The translations under genes and the position numbers were made by a program. Positions 9,175 to 23,893 of a stretch of DNA of 24,411 nt are shown here, piece after piece (positions within the stretch are counted from its first letter, which is position 1; every line of letters starts with the position of its first letter). The notes below the pieces were generated by a model that saw nothing but the letters and a program-made list of their open reading frames with translations, was not told where the DNA came from and did not search any database. The DNA lies in contig JBNGIO010004200.1 in assembly GCA_049999805.1 (NCBI GenBank), positions 1 to 24,411 on the forward strand, read 5' to 3'. Origin of the DNA: Folioceros fuciformis (taxonomy: Eukaryota > Anthocerotophyta > Anthocerotopsida > Anthocerotales).

Positions 9175-10226
9175 GTCAGCAAGAAAAACTTATTGATCTC
9201 CTTAGATGAGGAAAAGGTTAGCACGAAGAGAAACACCAATAAGTAGAGTGTACGAGCACTCCTTGAAGGGCAGAAAGCCAATTTCCTTGGCCAACAAAAA
9301 TATGACAAAGAAAACTCAACTCTAGAAAAGAAAGGATAATAATCGAGATCCTCATTCTAGGAATTGTAAGTAAGCATCAAGGATTTAGCCAATCAAGCTA
9401 AGTTTTGCATCCTCATGATTACCTCTTGTTCAACATTCACTAAGCTTGCTTGATTTTGTTTTTGCTTAGCCTGTTTGAGTTTAATTAACAACAAAAAGCT
9501 ATGACAGCTTATAATATTAACAAGAAGTTTAAAGATGAATTAAAATATTGTTAAAAAAACTATTTGTTAAGCTTTATTAGAGGACTAGTGTTCCGATCAC
9601 CTTAGGTGGTTTGTCCCACCTCTTTAGCTATAGATGGTTTTGTATTTTAATTTTCTATCTATTGTCAAATCTCATTTAAGATTCCTTCCAAAAAATCATA
9701 AAAAAAGGTAAAAATTTTAGGCATAATTAATTTATTTTACTGAAAATGATGATGTGAAGACTTTATTAAAGAAGAGATGAAGAATCATTTACCCTTAAGC
9801 CAAAGAGAAACAGCTGGCTGAAGGATAATAAAAAGTGGGGAAACTAAGTTATGGGATCACACCTTTCGAAATCACGAATCAGATAAAGGACTTTGAATAG
9901 TCTATCACAGGAGCTAAAGAAGCAAGCTTCTCCTAGGCTTACTAAATTTATAACACATTGGCCGTTTGCCAGCGCCCTTAGGTGAAGCAACGATATGACC
10001 TGCAGAAAGAAAATAACTATACAGAAAAAAAAAGACTGAAAAGGGCTTTGGCATAAAAAAATAGATATTTCTCAAACAATATCCATAAAATCTACACCTG
10101 GAACTCTGCCGTAAGCACTGAAGAATCCGGTTTCGTAAGGCACGGATTTACATTTTTGAGAAACCATGGTATTCCGCGGGGAAGCTTGAACGAGGAGAGT
10201 TGTGCATCTGCAGCTGCTCAGGAAAC
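9175..10226. other. AT-rich intergenic, upstream of OEP21
   Basis: No ORF of note, no tRNA-like or other RNA gene seen. The sequence is AT-rich with many short A and T runs until about 10100, and becomes balanced just before the OEP21 start. It presumably contains the OEP21 promoter and leader, but no specific element can be defended. Confidence 0.5.
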
Positions 10227-10739
10227 ATGGAGACGAGCCTGAGAGTAGACTCCAGTAGGCGCTCCCTGGCGCTCTACTTCACAGAGCGCTTTGTGCATCC
10301 ACCGAGCAATACTGGAGTGAGGCTATCGGGCCTGCTCAACACCAAGGATGGCACTGTGGACGGGGAGGTGCAGGTGCGGAAGCGTTTTCTTCCAACGGTC
10401 CTGGACGCCGTGGACACGACTCTTCGCTATGGCACAGATTCTTGGGAGCCTTTGCGGTGCTCCCTGTCGGCCAAGAAGTCGTGGCCGCTCACTGACGACG
10501 GCCTGCTGACCGTGGACGTCAAGAGCCGGTTGAGCTATGGCTATAGCCGGAAGGAGGTGAGCGCTAGGGCCTGCCTTGAGCTCAGCAGGAAGATCTACTA
10601 TTTTACCGAGGGCCAGGACCTCAAGATGATGCTCGGTTATGATATTGTGAACCGCCAAGTTTATGCTAAGCTGCGAGAAAACAATTGGACTTTCAACACG
10701 GATTTTCGAGGCAACTGGATGCTGCTCTATGATCTCTGA
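10227..10739 (+). CDS. OEP21: Chloroplast outer envelope pore protein OEP21
   Basis: 170 residues, close to the usual length of plant OEP21. The start METSLR is the conserved N-terminus of the family, so the ATG at 10227 is preferred over an in-frame ATG 27 bases earlier. Family blocks in order: a GLLNTKDG turn near residue 32, LSAKKSWPLTDDGLL near 80, and the C-terminal hallmark ENNWTFNTDF followed by GNWMLLYDL and the stop. OEP21 is a small beta-barrel channel in the outer envelope of plastids; the studied pea protein is an anion-selective, ATP-regulated rectifying channel passing phosphorylated carbohydrates such as triose phosphate and 3-phosphoglycerate. Alternating polar and hydrophobic residues, with no long hydrophobic helix or transit peptide, fit that. 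The gene is intronless here and faces the AAA ATPase tail to tail. Its 3' end is duplicated just downstream. Confidence 0.95.
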   Translation: METSLRVDSSRRSLALYFTERFVHPPSNTGVRLSGLLNTKDGTVDGEVQVRKRFLPTVLDAVDTTLRYGTDSWEPLRCSLSAKKSWPLTDDGLLTVDVKSRLSYGYSRKEVSARACLELSRKIYYFTEGQDLKMMLGYDIVNRQVYAKLRENNWTFNTDFRGNWMLLYDL

Positions 10740-11250
10740 ATGCGGCAGTTGCTTTCGATTCATTCTATGGTGTCTTCCGGTCGTGTCAATGAACGTCAAT
10801 AGCACGTGACGACTTGATGCAGGGTGGTCAGAGAAACATTTTTTGGTTCATCGTCAGAAAATGTCGTCTCCCTCATTTTTGAGCCAGGGGGATTGTCGTT
10901 CCATTTCAACTCAAGGATCTTTGCCACCACTTTCTCGTACTCGACAAAAGAATCTGGACTTTCGACACGGATTTTCCAGGCAACTGGGTGCTGCTCTATG
11001 ATGCTTGGATGCTGCTCTATGATGCCTGGATGCCGCTCTATGATGCCTGGACGTAGCTCTATGATCTCTGAAAGCAGCATTGGCTTCTGGTTGATTCTAT
11101 GTTGTCGGATTCGTTCCATGTTGTCTTCTGCTCATGTCAATGAAGGTGACGACTTGATGCAGAATGATCAGAGAAACAATTCTAGATTCTCGGAGGAATG
11201 TGTTCTTGCTCACTTTTGGATCAGGGGATCGCTGTCTCATTGTCTACAAA
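10676..11250. repeat. Tandem duplication of OEP21 3' end, with 21-bp units
   Basis: 10676-10910 (last OEP21 codons plus 3' flank) is repeated with divergence at about 10944-11250; both copies share the WTF-x-TDF coding piece, GTCAATGAA, TGACGACTTGATGCAG and GTCAGAGAAACA/ATCAGAGAAACA. In the second copy the seven final codons are expanded to four 21-bp units starting at 10985, 11006, 11027 and 11048. In the OEP21 frame these read WVLLYDA, WMLLYDA, WMPLYDA and WT-stop-LYDL. The fourth unit keeps the original CTC TGA ending. Similarity seems to continue weakly to about 11290, suggesting the start of a third unit. The second copy has no start codon of its own. Confidence 0.85.
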
Positions 11251-11708
11251 CTCGAAGTGTTTTTGATTCTTCTCGTCCTGGATTATGAATTTGGATTAAG
11301 AAGGTAATGGAGTAATACGAATGTGGATCATGTCTCTCATGTCAAATCCAAGACAACAGATCATGAGCCAGTGGAAAGAATGGCTTTCCAATCAATTTCA
11401 ATAGATCTTATGATTACAAATTTGTTGTTCCCATTGACAGGGATCACACCTAGATTAGCTTGGTACATGTACAAGGAACAGCGATGTCCTGGAAGAATCA
11501 TGTAGGGTTTTACCCTAAAAACTACGACAAAACAATAAGCTAAAAAAAAATGGATCTTACTACCTCCTAAATCGCCTGTGGTCGATTAAAACTTCCGTGT
11601 GCCTGCTTGTTCCGCAATGGAGGAAACTTTTGATCACCTCAAAGGACAAAGCGGGTGTTGAGCAACTCTGCAGCGAGAAACTTCATTAAACCTTCTTTCA
11701 GTGACGCA
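11251..11708. other. Convergent 3' region between OEP21 and AAA ATPase
   Basis: No gene recognised. It must contain the 3' UTR and polyadenylation signals of the ATPase on the - strand. Confidence 0.4.
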
Positions 11709-16336
<4,628 letters not shown>

Positions 16337-19300
16337 GCGTCTCCTTCTCTTCCCACCTCACGGCTGCGTCCCCAGGAACCCTCCACCCTCGCTCGCGCTC
16401 CTCTTGCTGCTGCACAGCAGCACTGGGATGGCGCACGGGAGGACGGACACGCAGCACCCGCTGCCTTCGCTTCTGGGAGCGATGGCGCACCCGAACGCCT
16501 TTCTACCCCGGACGCCGGGCGGAAACCCCGGAGCGAGATCCAACTCCTTCCTTCCTTCCCCACCAGCCAGCAGCCCCGGCCCAGCAGAATTCCTGCTCTG
16601 CACTGCCAGTCCTGGCCCCGCTCCCGGGGCCTCCGAACTTTGATCAATCCGCTGCACAGCGAGCCGCAATTCCGACTCGCAGTCTGTCTCCCAGTCCCAA
16701 GTGCGAGATCGCGCGCGTCTCACGGTAGCGCGTCACGACCAACCCGCGATTCTGCTCACCACTCCTGCTCTGCTCTCTGCTATGTTGCTTGGCCCCTGCT
16801 TCTTCTCCCTGCACAAGGAAGGCCCCTTTTTGCACGCCGGAGAAAAGGTAGGTAACTTAACGCGACTGCCTGGTTATCGCCAACCTGCATGCGCAAGTGG
16901 CCAATTGCGGCTCCGCCTCTCACAACCCTCCGCTGCTTCTGTAACTCAATCACACCCAATGCGGCTCCGTCAGGCTGTCACGGACTAAAACCATATCTCA
17001 CCACACAGCAATATTTGATTTCCGATTTCGCCTACCACTTGTGCCACGGATTTCAGCACCGTCTTCCACTCTAATGTTAAGAACATGCGAAGGTCGCTGC
17101 GTAGCCTCTACCTAGCACTTCTAGACGCCACCACATCTTTCCGATTATATTATGGCCGTTAGGAATGGATTACCGTAGCAGTGTTAGTCTAGCGTCATAC
17201 GAACTCTATACCGGGGTTGTACACTACGCACGCATTCTATACGTATACGACGAATCTGTTTAGGTAGGCAGAAGAAAACAAAGAAAAAAGGAAAGACGGA
17301 AGGTGAGTCGTTGCGGCGGCGGCCCGATTGGCTCGCGTCCCGCGAGGCCTGACTCTCATAGGCCGCGCATTGCCGGGACTGTGCAAGACTTGCGCGATTC
17401 TGGCCCGCCAGCCACGGCCCCTGCCACACCATCGGCTCCAACCGGCAGGGCCAGGACTCCACTTGCATCTGCCTGCCACCTGTGTCGGGTGTCTGATTGA
17501 ATTTGGTTGGCGATTTTATGCGCCGAAGATTGGGCGACTTGGCGTGAGGAGACCAGATGGGACCACAATCCAACCCGCGCCACATGAGGTTACAGCGGGG
17601 CTCGGGGCTGGAAACCGGATCCCTTGGTGGGAGAGAGAGGACAAGAGGAATCAACAGAAGGACAACATCTGATCAGAGTACATACAGTAAAACCAGTTGT
17701 CGTTGTGAGGTGTTGTTTGGTCGTCGGTCATAAACACAGGGTGGATCCAGTTCACGCACAATGACGGATGATACGTTGGCGTGAAGGGCACTTTTCACGC
17801 GCCCAGCAGCCATGGATGCTTCGTGAATGCACACTGCAGCAGCCAAGGACAATGTAAGGCCCCCATCTCCAGTGCTCGACGTACATTGCAAGGACTGGAG
17901 AGGGAAGCGGTGACCTGCTTGTTGCTGTGAAGTCTGCATCTCAAGAGGGTTTCGGAGTTCTTGCTTGACCTGCCAGTTCGCAAGTCACAAGGCGTGAACC
18001 AACCGGTGAATGCAGTGCAGTGTAGTGTCAGAGTGCCTGACTGTGTACAGTCGTACCTCAAGTCTTGTGTTCATGTGCAACTGCTTGGCAGACGGGTTGC
18101 GGTACTGTGGCCTTCAGATTCTGCTCGGGTGAGTTTGCTCAACTTGTGCTTCAGTCCGCATGGAGGGGTTAGATGAGGAAAACAGCCATGAGAGTAAGTA
18201 GCCGACGGGCGTGACGGAAGGTACAGAAAACCAGGTGGCAAATGAGGATGTGGAATAGAAACGAGAGAGACGTCCAATCTTGCTTTACCTTCTAGTTGCT
18301 CGAGGCTTGTGACGGGGTTGGTTCAGACACTGCTCGGTTGTTTGTGCTCCGCCTAGAGAAGGAACTAGATTTAAGCATGAAACGAGCGGTGCGAGGGGAA
18401 TGGCCTCACAAATACTGAACACCAGGTCAGAGGTCATGGAAAGTAAAAACACGACGACATGCCACCTAGAGTCTTACTGACCCTCGACATCCTGGAGAAA
18501 CCACTTCAATAACCATTTTTTGCATCCACAAGTGCTGATGTCTCTCATCAGCGAGACACCAGTCCCGTACTTGCTCATCCCCTGGACATTGACAAGGAGG
18601 CCCGACACGCTTGGCAAACCTGCCCTCCTACCTATTGCAAACCTGCACTACCTGGACTGTGTATCGTGGCAACTTGCTTTCGAGAACGAAGTGACAGACT
18701 TCCCGCACCCGTTTTGACCCGAGATGACAATTAAGCTGCGAGTCCTGACAGACTACTTTGGTGTACCTCCTTGAGCTCGTAGGTCCCTAGAGGTGTTTGA
18801 AGAAAACTGACAACCTGTCTCTGTCAATTTTCTCATGAGGAGGGCTCCGGGAGTGACGAGATTTCACAATCATCGATAAGCAATTGAACAACAATCAACG
18901 ACGATGTTAGTTAGCTACGAGTGTCTGAGACATCCCTAACATTCTCCACAAATAAACAACACAAGTCCCCCAGGCTCTGAGACCTATCGACCTAGCACGA
19001 CTGAACATCGCAACCGAAAACAACGAAACGAGGAATCGGAGCAGCAAACAATGCTCCAAACTACTTGGCCTCCAAGCCAAGCTCAGCAGAAGGTTAGGCA
19101 GGGGAGGGCAAGATCTAGGCTACAGGAGGCTATGTACGCCGAATGCCACCGAATTTGTGTAGAGAGGATGTCATGCAAACCCCGCCGTGATGCGCACGGA
19201 TCGTTCCCATGGATTCTCGGCATTGCTCCACATCCAGGCAACGAGCGTCGTGGAGAGACGTGCAGAATCTTTATCTTTGCACAAATTCACTACGATAAAA

Positions 19301-19343
19301 ATCCTTCTCCCTTGTACCCCCATTGCAACGGAGCTTGAGTCCA
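16337..19343. other. Divergent intergenic region, no gene supported
   Basis: About 3 kb between the divergent ATPase and kinase genes. Reading frames up to 156 codons exist on both strands in the GC-rich parts (16300-16850 and 17300-17650), but they overlap one another, have no family signature, and are biased like random GC-rich sequence. I found no tRNA, recognisable microRNA or transposon. The ends must hold the promoters of both genes. An unrecognised non-coding RNA or multi-exon gene cannot be excluded. Confidence 0.45.
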
Positions 19344-19428
19344 CGGCTCCGCGGACGGACGGAGCCGCTGGGAAGTGGCAGAGGCTCGATTGCGGAGCCC
19401 GCGAGGACAACCTCGCGGGCTCCGCAAT
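19344..19428. other. Two GC-rich inverted repeats upstream of the kinase
   Basis: 19344-19351 (CGGCTCCG) pairs with 19360-19367 (CGGAGCCG) across an 8-base loop. Just downstream, 19389-19406 (ATTGCGGAGCCCGCGAGG) and 19411-19428 (CCTCGCGGGCTCCGCAAT) form a perfect 18-bp stem with a 4-base ACAA loop. The hairpins lie 146-230 bases before the kinase ATG, so they are in its promoter or 5' leader. A short GCTCA tandem repeat follows at about 19475-19495. Confidence 0.85.
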
Positions 19429-19573
19429 GGGACCTGAGACGCGACCCGGGCCCGTGCGTGCCCTAGAGTGAAGAAGCTCAGCTCAGCTCAGCTCGCTCTC
19501 CTGTTTCACTATAGAAAGCTCCGACGACACTCATGTCGTCTCATCTGCCTCCGACTTCGCTGCTGTAGCACGC

Positions 19574-21459
19574 ATGGAGAAAGGGCCAGACGTTGAAGAG
19601 AAAGGGTCAGTGAAGGAAGCTGAAGGGCAGGCGGATGATGGGAGCAAGGGTGGGGGGCGGCCATTGGGAACGCCCGCCTCCAAGAAGGTATCCAGTTTTG
19701 TGCGCGCGGACCTCCTGGACCTAGCCAACCTGGATGCAGCTTTAGAGAAGCACTTAATTCGGAGCCTTCGGAGCACACCTCCCAGGACGGTGGAAGAATG
19801 GGAAATAGACCCCACCAAGTTGGTGCTCAAGAATGCGATAGCTCAAGGCACCTATGGCACCGTCCACCGAGGAGTGTATGATGGCAAGGACGTTGCAGGT
19901 TATTGCTTGCGCCATAATTCAGCTCGTAGGAGTTCCGCAAGTAACAGTAGCCACACGAATCCCTTGCTACATCCATAATCTGTTGAATTTCACCTTTTTT
20001 TCCGCACCTGTTTTGGTCAGTGAAGTTGCTTGATTGGGGGGAAGAGGATACCATGACACGAGCTGAGATTACTGCCTTGAGGAACGCTTTCAAGCAAGAA
20101 GTTAAGATTTGGTACAAGCTGGACCATCCGAATGTCACCAAGGTTATCCTGTACCTTCTCTCCTACTACCATGGATGTTTCAGAGTGTTCTTGTGGACCC
20201 TGTTCAACATGCCGGGTGTGTTTGAATTATGTTTAGGCGTCTTGCTTATACGTAATCCATACTCAACTCTGCATGCTGAACAAAATTGACCGCTTCTAGT
20301 GTTTTTTTATGAAAAGTGAAGTCTAAGATAACATGGGAAGAGAGTGTTGAAGAGTGCTAGTCTTGGAGAGATGATGTCACTTACAGGCTTCACTGTCCTT
20401 GAAAAAGTCGCAGTTTGTAGGTGCTTCAATGGGCACTACCGACCTGCAAATCCCCTCGTTTGCTCCAGGACATGATGGATTTATTCATTTGGCATCAAAC
20501 ATCTGCTGTGTTGTTGCTGAGTACCTTGCCGGGGGCACTCTCAAGGATTATCTTATTCGAAATCGGCACAGGAAGCTGGCATTTAAGATAGTCATCGAGC
20601 TGGCTCTTGATCTTGCGAGAGGGTGAGATTTGCTTGCTGGAGCTTAGTAAAATGCTTACATCTGCATCCGCTGCAGTGCTTAAGGTCCTGTGGTCCTATT
20701 GTGATTGTTCAGACTTGCATATCTACACTCCAAGAACATTGTCCACAGAGATGTGAAGACAGAAAATATGTTACTGGACTCGGGAAGAACGCTCAAGATT
20801 GCTGATTTTGGTGTTGCCCGAGTTGAAGCCAAGAATCTGAAGGACATGACTGGTGAAACTGGAACTGTCGGGTATATGGCTCCGGAGGTATGCAGAGGTC
20901 TACCCAGTGAGGCTTGTGTGCAGACTGTATTTCTGAGATGCTCATGAAATGCTCTCTGCTCTGTAGATACTGGTTTTGGTTTCAGTGGGAAGACTGGTGT
21001 GTGCAGGTGCTTGACGGCAGGCCATATGACAGGAAGTGCGATGTCTACAGCTTTGGTATATGTCTCTGGGAAGTTTACTGCTGCGACATGCCTTATCCCG
21101 ACCTGAACTTTGCAGACCTGGCAGCGGCCGTGGTACAGCAGGTACACCCGGAACCTACCGGTGCTAAGAGTGTCGGTGAGTTGTTTCTGTTTTTTTTCCT
21201 CATGATTCAGGACACTTCTGCATGCTAAGCTGGAGTCTTGCTTCCACAGAACCGGCGACCTGAGGTGCCGAAATGCTGCCCAAGTTCTCTAGCAAACGTT
21301 ATGAGAAAATGCTGGGATCCAAATCCTGAAAAGAGGCCGACCATGAGCGACGTGGTTCAGTATTTAGAGTCAATCGATACCGCTAAGGGAGGCGGAATGC
21401 TTCCTCAGGACGCCGAGCCTAAAGGTTGCCTATGTCTGTTCAAGGCGCGAGGCCCGTAG
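19574..21459 (+). CDS. Group C Raf-like protein kinase (MRK1/CBC type)
   Basis: Six exons (19574-19898, 20021-20142, 20414-20622, 20713-20887, 21007-21141, 21250-21459), all GT-AG and in phase, give 391 residues. The N-terminus ends in [13 protein letters not shown], the family's entry to the kinase domain. The glycine loop GTYGTV (residues 92-97), Lys110, HRDVKTEN with catalytic Asp232, DFG at 250-252, GTVGYMAPE to residue 277, and the [19 protein letters not shown] helix are all intact. [17 protein letters not shown] and the C-terminal GGGM and GCLCLF with final KARGP are specific to the plant MRK1 (At3g63260) and CBC1/CBC2 group, cytosolic Ser/Thr kinases; CBC1/2 act with HT1 in stomatal responses in Arabidopsis. 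A stomatal role here is inference. Intron 2 (271 bp) is the longest in the gene. Confidence 0.95.
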
Positions 21460-21919
21460 TACCGGGATTCACATTTCCAGTTGGCTGATCGTGATCGGAA
21501 GGCCAAGCTGCTCTCTACCAAGGTGCAAGATGGGTTACCAACTCCAGACCCTCGTAGTGCTGTTTTCCGGCCTGATTTTTCCCTGTAAGAGGTTCTGATA
21601 ATGGATTGGAACGCTAAATTATCCATAGGCTTCATAATGTCCGTTTGCCTGTCTACTTACTTCGCTCACAAGCCCGTGCCCTTTGGATTTGTTAATGAAG
21701 AACGATTGTAGAGCCTGAGAATTAATTCATTGCTGCAAAGAGACAAGCTAGTTGTATTTTTCTGTACTTTGATGTTTTATTACTGTCCTCCTTCAAAATC
21801 AATGTAATATTAGGATTGGTTTAAGTGTTGAATAAGCCCACAATCCTATTTGGAGTGGGAGGAAGCCCCTCACTTTATCTAAGATCAGCACCGACTTACA
21901 AGTTCAACAATCGATTTCC
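21460..21919. other. Kinase 3' region and upstream of coiled-coil gene
   Basis: No coding signal. AT content rises after 21700. Several polyadenylation-like AT-rich motifs occur between 21760 and 21840 (for example AATGTAATATTAGG), consistent with the end of the kinase transcript. Confidence 0.4.
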
Positions 21920-23838
21920 ATGGCATCAAACAGATGCAAGCTTCGAAGGCCATCCAGCTTACTCAATAGAAACAAACAGTTCTCACAAAAAAAGGTAAAG
22001 TCTTCTTTGCTAGATCTTTGCCAAGACGTAGAGAACATGGAGTTAGAGAGCACACACGAGCTGGAAAACGATGTAGAGCTTTCCCATACAAAAAGTGATG
22101 TAGAGCTTTCCCATACAAAAAGTGGAGCATCACTGGCCGACCTCTGTGACGATGACAAGCATAAAGTTTCAACTCTAATCCACAAGGTAAGGCTTGGAGT
22201 GTAATCTTAAAATCACTAATGTTTCTTTCACATTACCAATGTTGTAAACATCTTTCACTAATATGATACCTTTCTCCTTTCTTGGAACCACACATATGAA
22301 TCAAATCTTTGTAGGACATGCAATATTTTTACAAATATTTCATGACTTCAGGTAATGGCTGCTTACAAAGAAATTGATCATCTTAAAAGTATCAGAGAAG
22401 ACGAATTAGCAGCACATGTCTCCCTAGTTGCAAAATTAAGAAGTCAGAATCAGGAAGTAGCTGATGAAGTTGCTCATATCCTTTTTGTAAAGAATGAATG
22501 AACTTACAAAGGCATGTATAGTGTGCCAACCAATTTCCTAAACTTCATTGTTTTCCTTTCCAATGTTTGCTTAAAGGAATGCATTTGACAATTAATGCTG
22601 TGGTTTATTTTTCAGCTAATAAACTTTTTCTTAACAAGATTAATGTATACATCTTCGTCTAAAGGTGGCTCATCTTCAAGCTCAAATTCATATGCAAACG
22701 AAATCGTCTTCTCCAATGGTTTGAACTTGGTCTCTTTCAATGGATTCTGTTTTGCATGTTAGTTGTTGCACGTCTTTTCTTGCATAACACGTACATGTTC
22801 TTGGTTTTGTAGGTATGTGCTTTACCGATGGGTTATGCTGTTTCACCTTTGTCTCCGATACAAGAAGATGGAGAACACGAAGATGAAGATCACAAGCAAG
22901 CTGAATGCCCAAGCAAATGTGATGCAAAAACGTCATCCCTAGCCAAGGTCAAGAATGCAAATTGTAGTTCGTCAAAGCAAGTATCTAATCGTAGTAACAT
23001 GGACGTGATTGACGATGAAGCAGTGAGAAAATATTCTTGTGAAAGTGAGAATGAACAACCACTTGATAGAGCAAAGACTGCCCACAAAGATGCATTCCAA
23101 GACAAAGTTAAAGATGTTGGGCATGAGGATTCCTTGGACTTGAAACGTGCTAGGGAAGATCCTCGGCCTTTACCTAATTTCCATTTGATAATGCCACTTA
23201 GCAATCCTGGAGGGACATCAAGTCTTCAAGGCTTTAAAGATGAATCAGTCTCCAACTTCAGAGACAAAGAGGCAACATGTTCTTATGGTTCTTCTGACAA
23301 AGATACAAGCGCAAATACTCACTACTATTCCACCATGAGTAACAGTAGAAATATGCAAAATGAAAGACCACCTTGGAACTCCAGTTTTGTGTGTGATACT
23401 CAGAAGACTTCAAGGATATTAACATGGCCCAACCAAGCTACATTTGTTGAAGTGAACGGAGCTGGATACAAGGTATGTATTTCAGAGAAAGGATTCTCTG
23501 CACCAGCAAAAAGGTGTAAGAGGATGAACAAGATGAAGGAAAAGTTTTCGAAATGCCCTAAGTGGCCATTGAAGAGTGAACGAGCTATGATCAAGTGGAC
23601 ACCAACAAAAATGGAGGGAACACCATGTGATACTGATCTTCCTCATCATAATTATTTTACACAAGAGTGTTTTGATAATTTCATAGATTGTTCGAACAGA
23701 AAATATGTAGCTTCCAAAACTATGGGTCATTGGAATTCATATGACATTTCTCTATTAGATCTTGTTAATGAACTTGAAACTGATAGGGTTATGTTTAAAT
23801 ACACATTGCAAACTCAAGATGAGTCCTTTTTACCCTAG
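21920..23838 (+). CDS. Unrecognised coiled-coil protein
   Basis: Preferred model: exons 21920-22186, 22352-22475, 22651-22718 and 22813-23838, giving 494 residues in one frame. The N-terminal third is polar and basic, then acidic. Residues about 90-140 form a coiled-coil candidate (IDHLKSIREDELAAHVSLVA, LRSQNQEVADEVAHLRLKVA, HLQAQIHM). The long last exon encodes a Ser/Asp/Lys-rich, probably disordered region, ending in a more ordered-looking block with FTQECFDNFIDCSN and LLDLVNELETDRVMFK. I know no family for it. The length, coiled coil and disordered tail would fit a scaffold or a nuclear/chromosome-associated protein, but that is a guess. Intron 2 looks like an AT-AC minor-class intron. ATG 21920 is the first in frame; an upstream exon is possible. 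Confidence 0.7.
22070..22123 (+). repeat. Perfect 27-bp in-frame tandem duplication
   Basis: 22070-22096 is repeated exactly at 22097-22123, adding a second copy of the nonapeptide DVELSHTKS within exon 1 of the coiled-coil gene. The lack of any difference suggests a recent event; the length is a multiple of three so the frame is kept. Confidence 0.97.
22476..22650 (+). other. Candidate U12-type AT-AC intron
   Basis: The 5' border reads ATATCCTTTTT, matching the minor-spliceosome AT-AC donor consensus ATATCCTTT. TTCTTAAC at 22628-22635 matches the U12 branch site (consensus TTCCTTAAC), and the intron would end in AC at 22649-22650, about 16 bases past the branch A, a normal spacing. Removing it joins phase 1 to phase 2 and gives VADEVAHLRLKVAHLQAQ with an unbroken coiled-coil pattern. 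A GT-AG alternative (22469-22664) is also in frame. Confidence 0.75.
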
Positions 23839-23893
23839 CAAGATCTTGATTATTCCATCCTTAGGGCAAACTCAAGATGACTCTTTTCTCCCC
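23808..23893 (+). repeat. Imperfect direct repeat across the stop of the coiled-coil gene
   Basis: The last codons before the stop (23808-23835, encoding the QTQDESFLP end) are repeated at 23866-23893 with about four to five differences in 28 bases. The second copy lies in another frame relative to the gene. In its own frame it reads QTQDDSFLPKW and so on to TAA near 23911. Confidence 0.85.

Noticed and set aside
10323-10805. 160-codon reverse ORF over OEP21
   Set aside because: It is the antisense shadow of the clearly conserved OEP21 coding sequence.
17184-17654. 156-codon reverse-strand ORF in the GC-rich intergenic region
   Set aside because: No family motif, Arg/Ser/Pro-rich as expected from random GC-rich DNA, and overlapped by equally long ORFs in other frames.
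19051-19338. 95-codon plus-strand ORF upstream of the kinase
   Set aside because: No similarity to the conserved kinase N-terminus, overlapped by other frames, and out of context for a gene of its own.
23461-23485. GTATGT...TTTCAG inside the last exon of the coiled-coil gene
   Set aside because: It resembles splice borders but the enclosed segment is only about 13 bases, too short for an intron.
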